Below are positions 61,200-64,000 of a stretch of DNA of 64,000 nt, in pieces. The stretch lies in the NCBI RefSeq assembly GCF_049800775.1, contig NZ_JBNAFR010000012.1, forward strand, positions 31,220 to 95,219, given 5' to 3'. Both the position numbers and the translations under genes were made by a program. The notes under the pieces are model-generated. The model did no database searches, was not told the DNA's origin, and saw only the letters and a list, made by a program, of their open reading frames with translations. This DNA comes from Dinoroseobacter sp049800775. GTDB taxonomy: Bacteria; Pseudomonadota; Alphaproteobacteria; Rhodobacterales; Rhodobacteraceae. Each line of letters begins with the position of its first letter. Within the stretch, counting starts at the first letter, position 1.

Positions 61200-61405
61200 A
61201 GGGTTGGTTGTTACCTGTGAGCTTAGGCGGAGCTGGATTGGCTGCGGTCTGCTGTCTCACACCCTTCCTACCTTGGTTGTTCGGAACACTTGGGATCAGT
61301 GGAGCGCTTAGCTACGTCTACCGTGACGACGTATTGCTGCCGATCCTTGCAGGTTTTCTAATTCTATCAGGATACGCACTATGGCAACGCAAGCGAACGA
61401 AGTAG
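61196..61405 (+). CDS. merF: MerF mercuric transport protein
   Basis: A 69-residue protein with two helices and a Cys pair in AAVCCLTPFLPWLFG (Cys19-Cys20), typical of MerF. The second C-terminal Cys pair of MerF is absent (ends WQRKRTK). Start overlaps merT stop (ATGA); the next gene overlaps its end by 25 bases. Confidence 0.8.
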   Translation: MKGWLLPVSLGGAGLAAVCCLTPFLPWLFGTLGISGALSYVYRDDVLLPILAGFLILSGYALWQRKRTK

Positions 61406-61605
61406 CTCTACAGTCCACGATCACATGCCCGGAATGCGGGACATCAGTCGAAGAAACGATGCCGACAGATGCCTGCCAATGGTTTTACGAATGCACAAGT
61501 TGCAAGGTCGTGCTGAAGCCAAAGCCGGGCGACTGCTGCGTCTATTGCTCCTACGGAACCGTCCCCTGCCCGCCCATTCAAGAAGGAGGCTCGTGCTGCG
61601 GCTGA
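61381..61605 (+). CDS. GDCCVxC-domain protein
   Basis: A 74-residue, Cys-rich cytoplasmic protein. CPECG and CTSCK resemble a zinc ribbon, followed by the name-giving GDCCVYCSYG and a final SCCG, ten Cys in all. The family accompanies mer transport genes and is presumed to bind Hg(II) in the cytoplasm. Last gene of the cassette, about 75 bases from the right inverted repeat. Confidence 0.85.
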   Translation: MATQANEVALQSTITCPECGTSVEETMPTDACQWFYECTSCKVVLKPKPGDCCVYCSYGTVPCPPIQEGGSCCG

Positions 61606-61681
61606 AGCTCCGCAAGGCTTTTCAGCCCTGCGATATTTGAGGTCTCCGGGCTGCTAAGCCTTGCTCCCGTCGCGCTCTGTG

Positions 61682-61715
61682 GTGACACTTCTGCTTTGCA
61701 AACCGAGTGACATTT
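61682..61715 (-). repeat. Right inverted repeat of the ISNCY element
   Basis: GTGACACTTCTGCTTTGCAA then ACCGAGTGACATTT. Two GTGACA boxes 25 bases apart, the reverse of the left end. The sequence CTACTTGGTTGCAA after 61715 resembles the inner copy (CTGCTTTGCAA), so the functional end may lie about 15-20 bases further out. Confidence 0.65.
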
Positions 61716-61772
61716 CTACTTGGTTGCAACATTCAGCAAAGCTGACGCACCTGAGCTCAGCGCCGATCTTAC

Positions 61773-62915
61773 TCAATACATTTTGTCAATAGTATTAGAT
61801 ATGATGCTGACGGCATCAATCACCTGACCTTCTGTTGAAAACCGTCCAAAACTAAATCGGATACACTCCGCTGCATCTGAGTCTGACCAGTCCATGGCGC
61901 GCAAAACGTGAGACGTTTCGATCGATCCGGAAGAACAGGCAGATTGAGATGAGGCGGCAATCTGCGGTTGGAATCGCGCCAAGAGATCAGATGCGTCAAA
62001 CCCAGGGAACCGCATTAACGCATTGCCGGGATGTCGGTGATTCAACACTCCAACCAGCTCTGCTATACCCTTCTCTTGCAGTTGCATTACGAAACTGTCT
62101 CGCAAATTCGCAACCATCCTTCGCTCGGCCGCTCCGCCTTCTCCAAGTATTCGACATGCCTCTCCAAACCCAACGATCAGCTCGGTTGGCTGTGTTCCAC
62201 CTCGCAAGCCAGCCTGTTGGCCTGCACCTACGATCACAGGCCTCAAGACTTTGGACATCCCAGGCAAGGTCAGCAAAGCCCCTACCCCCTTTGGACCGTA
62301 GAGCTTATGCGCGGAGATCGTCGCAAGCCCGACATCAAGTTCGAGCAGATCGATGTCCAAAGCCAACGGAGCTTGGGAAAGATCGACGTGCAAGAGAACG
62401 CCATGTCTTGAGCAGAACTCGGCAATGGCACGGAGATCAGTGATAGCGCCATTTTCGTTGTTTACACCAATGATCGATACGAGTGCTGTCTGTTCGTTAA
62501 TGACATTTTTGAGATGGTTGGCATCGGGCGCTCCGCCTCTGTCGAGGGCAATATGTTGGACGACCAGACCAGCGTTTTCCGCCTCATTCAGCACAGACCA
62601 ATGATCACCAGCTCCGACGAGTACGGCATTGCGGTTCGTGAGTTTCGAAATGTTCTGAGCCGAGCGAAAAACCATAGCATTCGCTTCACTTGCGCCCGAC
62701 GTGAAGACAACGTCATCACCCTGTAATCCAAAGAGATTTCCGACTTTTTGGGCTGCTTCCTTGATCGCGACTGCGGCTTGCCACCCGAGGGCGTGATCTG
62801 CCGAATGAGGGTTGGCAAACAAGGTTCTTGTTGCATGTGACATTGCCTCAACGACGCGGTCGTCAACGGGTGTCGACGCTTGGTAGTCTAGATAGATCGT
62901 TTCACCAACCTGCAT
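61773..62915 (-). CDS. Cysteine desulfurase (NifS/IscS/DndA type)
   Basis: A 380-residue PLP enzyme that takes sulfur from cysteine. IYLDYQASTPVD starts the fold; the PLP-binding Lys is in TISAHKLYGPKG; the mobile catalytic Cys is in SQSACSSGS near residue 327. The ATG at 62915 is chosen because it gives the normal start. It is divergent from the DUF4007 gene with 84 bases between, a context found with DNA phosphorothioation modules, where the desulfurase (DndA) supplies sulfur. An Fe-S cluster role is the alternative, but no isc or suf gene is near. Confidence 0.88.
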   Translation of the reverse strand: MQVGETIYLDYQASTPVDDRVVEAMSHATRTLFANPHSADHALGWQAAVAIKEAAQKVGNLFGLQGDDVVFTSGASEANAMVFRSAQNISKLTNRNAVLVGAGDHWSVLNEAENAGLVVQHIALDRGGAPDANHLKNVINEQTALVSIIGVNNENGAITDLRAIAEFCSRHGVLLHVDLSQAPLALDIDLLELDVGLATISAHKLYGPKGVGALLTLPGMSKVLRPVIVGAGQQAGLRGGTQPTELIVGFGEACRILGEGGAAERRMVANLRDSFVMQLQEKGIAELVGVLNHRHPGNALMRFPGFDASDLLARFQPQIAASSQSACSSGSIETSHVLRAMDWSDSDAAECIRFSFGRFSTEGQVIDAVSIISNTIDKMY

Positions 62916-62999
62916 GTCAGCTCCAATACTGGACGGAGTATCCAGAAAGTGTATAACTGAGTTGTGTACTGGATGACATCCCCAGCAGGTCAGGCAAGC

Positions 63000-63932
63000 A
63001 TGCAAAATCTTAAATCCGATGGCTATCGCCCGACCTTCTCAGGTCATGAGACTTTCCCCTTGCGATATGGGTGGCTACAAAAAGCGTATCGTGCTGTAGA
63101 CGACGCGCCGTCCGCGAAAGCCGCAGTGCATGTTTTCCGAGACCCGGACTCTATCGCGCGCTTTGGCGTCGGGCGAAACATGGTCGGTGCAATAAGATAT
63201 TGGGCGACAGCCGCAGGTGTGCTCGACGAGACCGAAGAAGGCCTTGAAACGACTTGGCTTGGCGACCTGCTATTTGGGAAAACCGGAACGGATCCGTACC
63301 TTGAGGAAGATGCGTCTCTATGGCTGCTTCATTGGAACTTGGTCTCACGCCCAAGACTAACCTCGGCCTATTGGCTCTTCAATGAATACCGAGGCGGAAG
63401 CTTCGTTCGAAAAGATATCGAAGAGCAGCTTCTCAAACTTGCTCTGGAATGTGGGTGGAGCCGCGTGGCACCAACGACAGTTGACCGCGATCTTCAATGC
63501 CTGCTGAGAAGTTACATCGGCGGACGCGGGTCGAGTGAAGCGGGCGACTCCATTCTCGCAGAGCTTGGTTTGATAAGGCCTATGGACAAGACGCGCTCAC
63601 GACTGTCCCGCGGTCGGAAACCTACCCTGCCAGATGCGGTATTCCTGTACTGTTTCAAAGAATTTTGGGAGCGCTTTTCACCAAGTCAATCGACAATGAC
63701 ATTTGAGAATACCGCCTACGCCCCCGGCTCACCGGGGCGCGTATTTCTTCTGGACGAGGATGATATTGTTGAGCGCCTTGAACGGCTTGAAGAAAACTCG
63801 GACGGGTCTCTCGTTTGGTCCGAAACAGCGGGTCTGCGGCAAATCATTCGCCACAAAGACCGATCAATGAAGACTGAGCGCCGGCTCTTGAAGGATGCCC
63901 TCAGTCGCAGTCGGGTGCAGGTCGCAGCATGA
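63000..63932 (+). CDS. DUF4007 protein, probable phage-defence/DNA-sulfur module
   Basis: A 310-residue protein. The beginning RPTFSGHETFPLRYGWLQKA and FGVGRNMVGAIRYWATAAGV are the conserved blocks of the DUF4007 family, predicted DNA-binding by its winged-helix-like segments. The family occurs in defence islands with a cysteine desulfurase and a PAPS-reductase-type sulfurtransferase. I chose ATG 63000 (MQNLKSDGYRP); ATG 62973 is an alternative. Stop overlaps the next gene (ATGA). Confidence 0.85.
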   Translation: MQNLKSDGYRPTFSGHETFPLRYGWLQKAYRAVDDAPSAKAAVHVFRDPDSIARFGVGRNMVGAIRYWATAAGVLDETEEGLETTWLGDLLFGKTGTDPYLEEDASLWLLHWNLVSRPRLTSAYWLFNEYRGGSFVRKDIEEQLLKLALECGWSRVAPTTVDRDLQCLLRSYIGGRGSSEAGDSILAELGLIRPMDKTRSRLSRGRKPTLPDAVFLYCFKEFWERFSPSQSTMTFENTAYAPGSPGRVFLLDEDDIVERLERLEENSDGSLVWSETAGLRQIIRHKDRSMKTERRLLKDALSRSRVQVAA

Positions 63933-64000
63933 GCGAAGTCGCAACGATCACGCCAAGGTTTAGACGATCGGTACGGCTCGATATTGACTTCGCATCCGCA
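63929..64000 (+). CDS. Start of a further gene of the DUF4007 operon, cut by the window end
   Basis: Only 24 codons are visible, beginning MSEVATITPRFRRSVRLDID. ATG overlaps the DUF4007 stop, so it is co-translated. The start is compatible with a large ATPase-type defence protein, but the fragment is too short for assignment. Confidence 0.6.
   Translation, partial: MSEVATITPRFRRSVRLDIDFASA

Larger units (their letters stand above)
58941..61715. mobile_element. ISNCY-type transposable element carrying a mer transport cassette
   Basis: The transposase gene (59010) and four mercury genes (merR, merT, merF and the GDCCVxC gene) lie between inverted end sequences. The left end has AAATGTCAC at 58941-58949 and a second TGTCAC at 58968-58973; the right end has GTGACATTT at 61707-61715 and GTGACA at 61682-61687. 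Between the two signals GCAAA and CAG are also conserved. The triplet CTA flanks both ends (58938-58940 and 61716-61718). The exact ends are uncertain: similarity such as GCAA continues about 20 bases further out on both sides. Confidence 0.7.

Noticed and set aside
58938..61718. CTA triplets as proven target-site duplication of the ISNCY element
   Set aside because: A three-base match can be chance, and end similarity continues beyond these points, so the true termini are not fixed.
62940..62975. ATCCAG/CTGGAT inverted repeat between the desulfurase and DUF4007 genes as an operator
   Set aside because: Only 6-bp arms with a 24-base spacer; too weak to list, although the 84-base divergent gap must contain both promoters.

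Overview
The window is GC-rich DNA from an alphaproteobacterium, most likely a Rhodobacterales (Roseobacter-group) plasmid. The evidence is a RepA-type initiator with iterons, a plasmid-type ParA, relaxase/MobC/VirD4 genes and a VirB conjugation locus, with protein sequences of alphaproteobacterial character. No chromosomal core genes, tRNA or rRNA genes were seen. Layout, transfer and backbone (1-30.9 kb): a VirB-type secretion operon (1-10.8 kb, plus strand) runs virB1(partial)-virB2-virB3-virB4-lipoprotein-VirB1/VirB5 hybrid-virB5-virB8-virB9-virB10-virB11-DUF4177-exported protein-virB6. It meets virD4-relaxase-mobC (minus strand) at a shared terminator. Upstream of mobC lie a candidate oriT, then a repeat-rich candidate centromere, then parA and a Pro/Lys-rich partner gene. 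Next come establishment and backbone genes: ArdC antirestriction protein, single-stranded DNA-binding protein, a metal-responsive MerR operon with a transglutaminase-like protein and a CDF transporter, VapBC, a large ParB-like protein, DUF3768, and repA flanked by iterons. Accessory region (31-58.8 kb): a large copper island. It holds an orphan Rieske protein, a Crp/Fnr regulator, a DUF411 protein, a CDF exporter and a copper-type two-component system. These are followed by two L,D-transpeptidases, two small c-type cytochromes, CopC, CopD and a multicopper oxidase. Then come CopZ, the CopA P-type ATPase with CueR, and a Cus efflux system whose CusB carries five C-terminal CusF-like domains. 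Interleaved is an envelope thiol-redox set: ScsB/DsbD-like, two DsbA-like proteins, DsbB and a rhodanese. Together these would pump Cu(I) out of cytoplasm and periplasm, oxidise it, and repair copper-damaged disulfides and cell wall. Right end (58.9-64 kb): an ISNCY-type element appears to carry a mercury-transport cassette (merR, merT, merF, GDCCVxC protein) inside its inverted repeats. After it lies the start of a probable defence module, a cysteine desulfurase divergent from a DUF4007 gene and a further overlapping gene cut by the window end. That combination suggests a DNA sulfur-modification (phosphorothioation) system. Starts were refined by eye from ribosome-binding sites, signal peptides and gene overlaps; family names come from recognised motifs, not from database searches.
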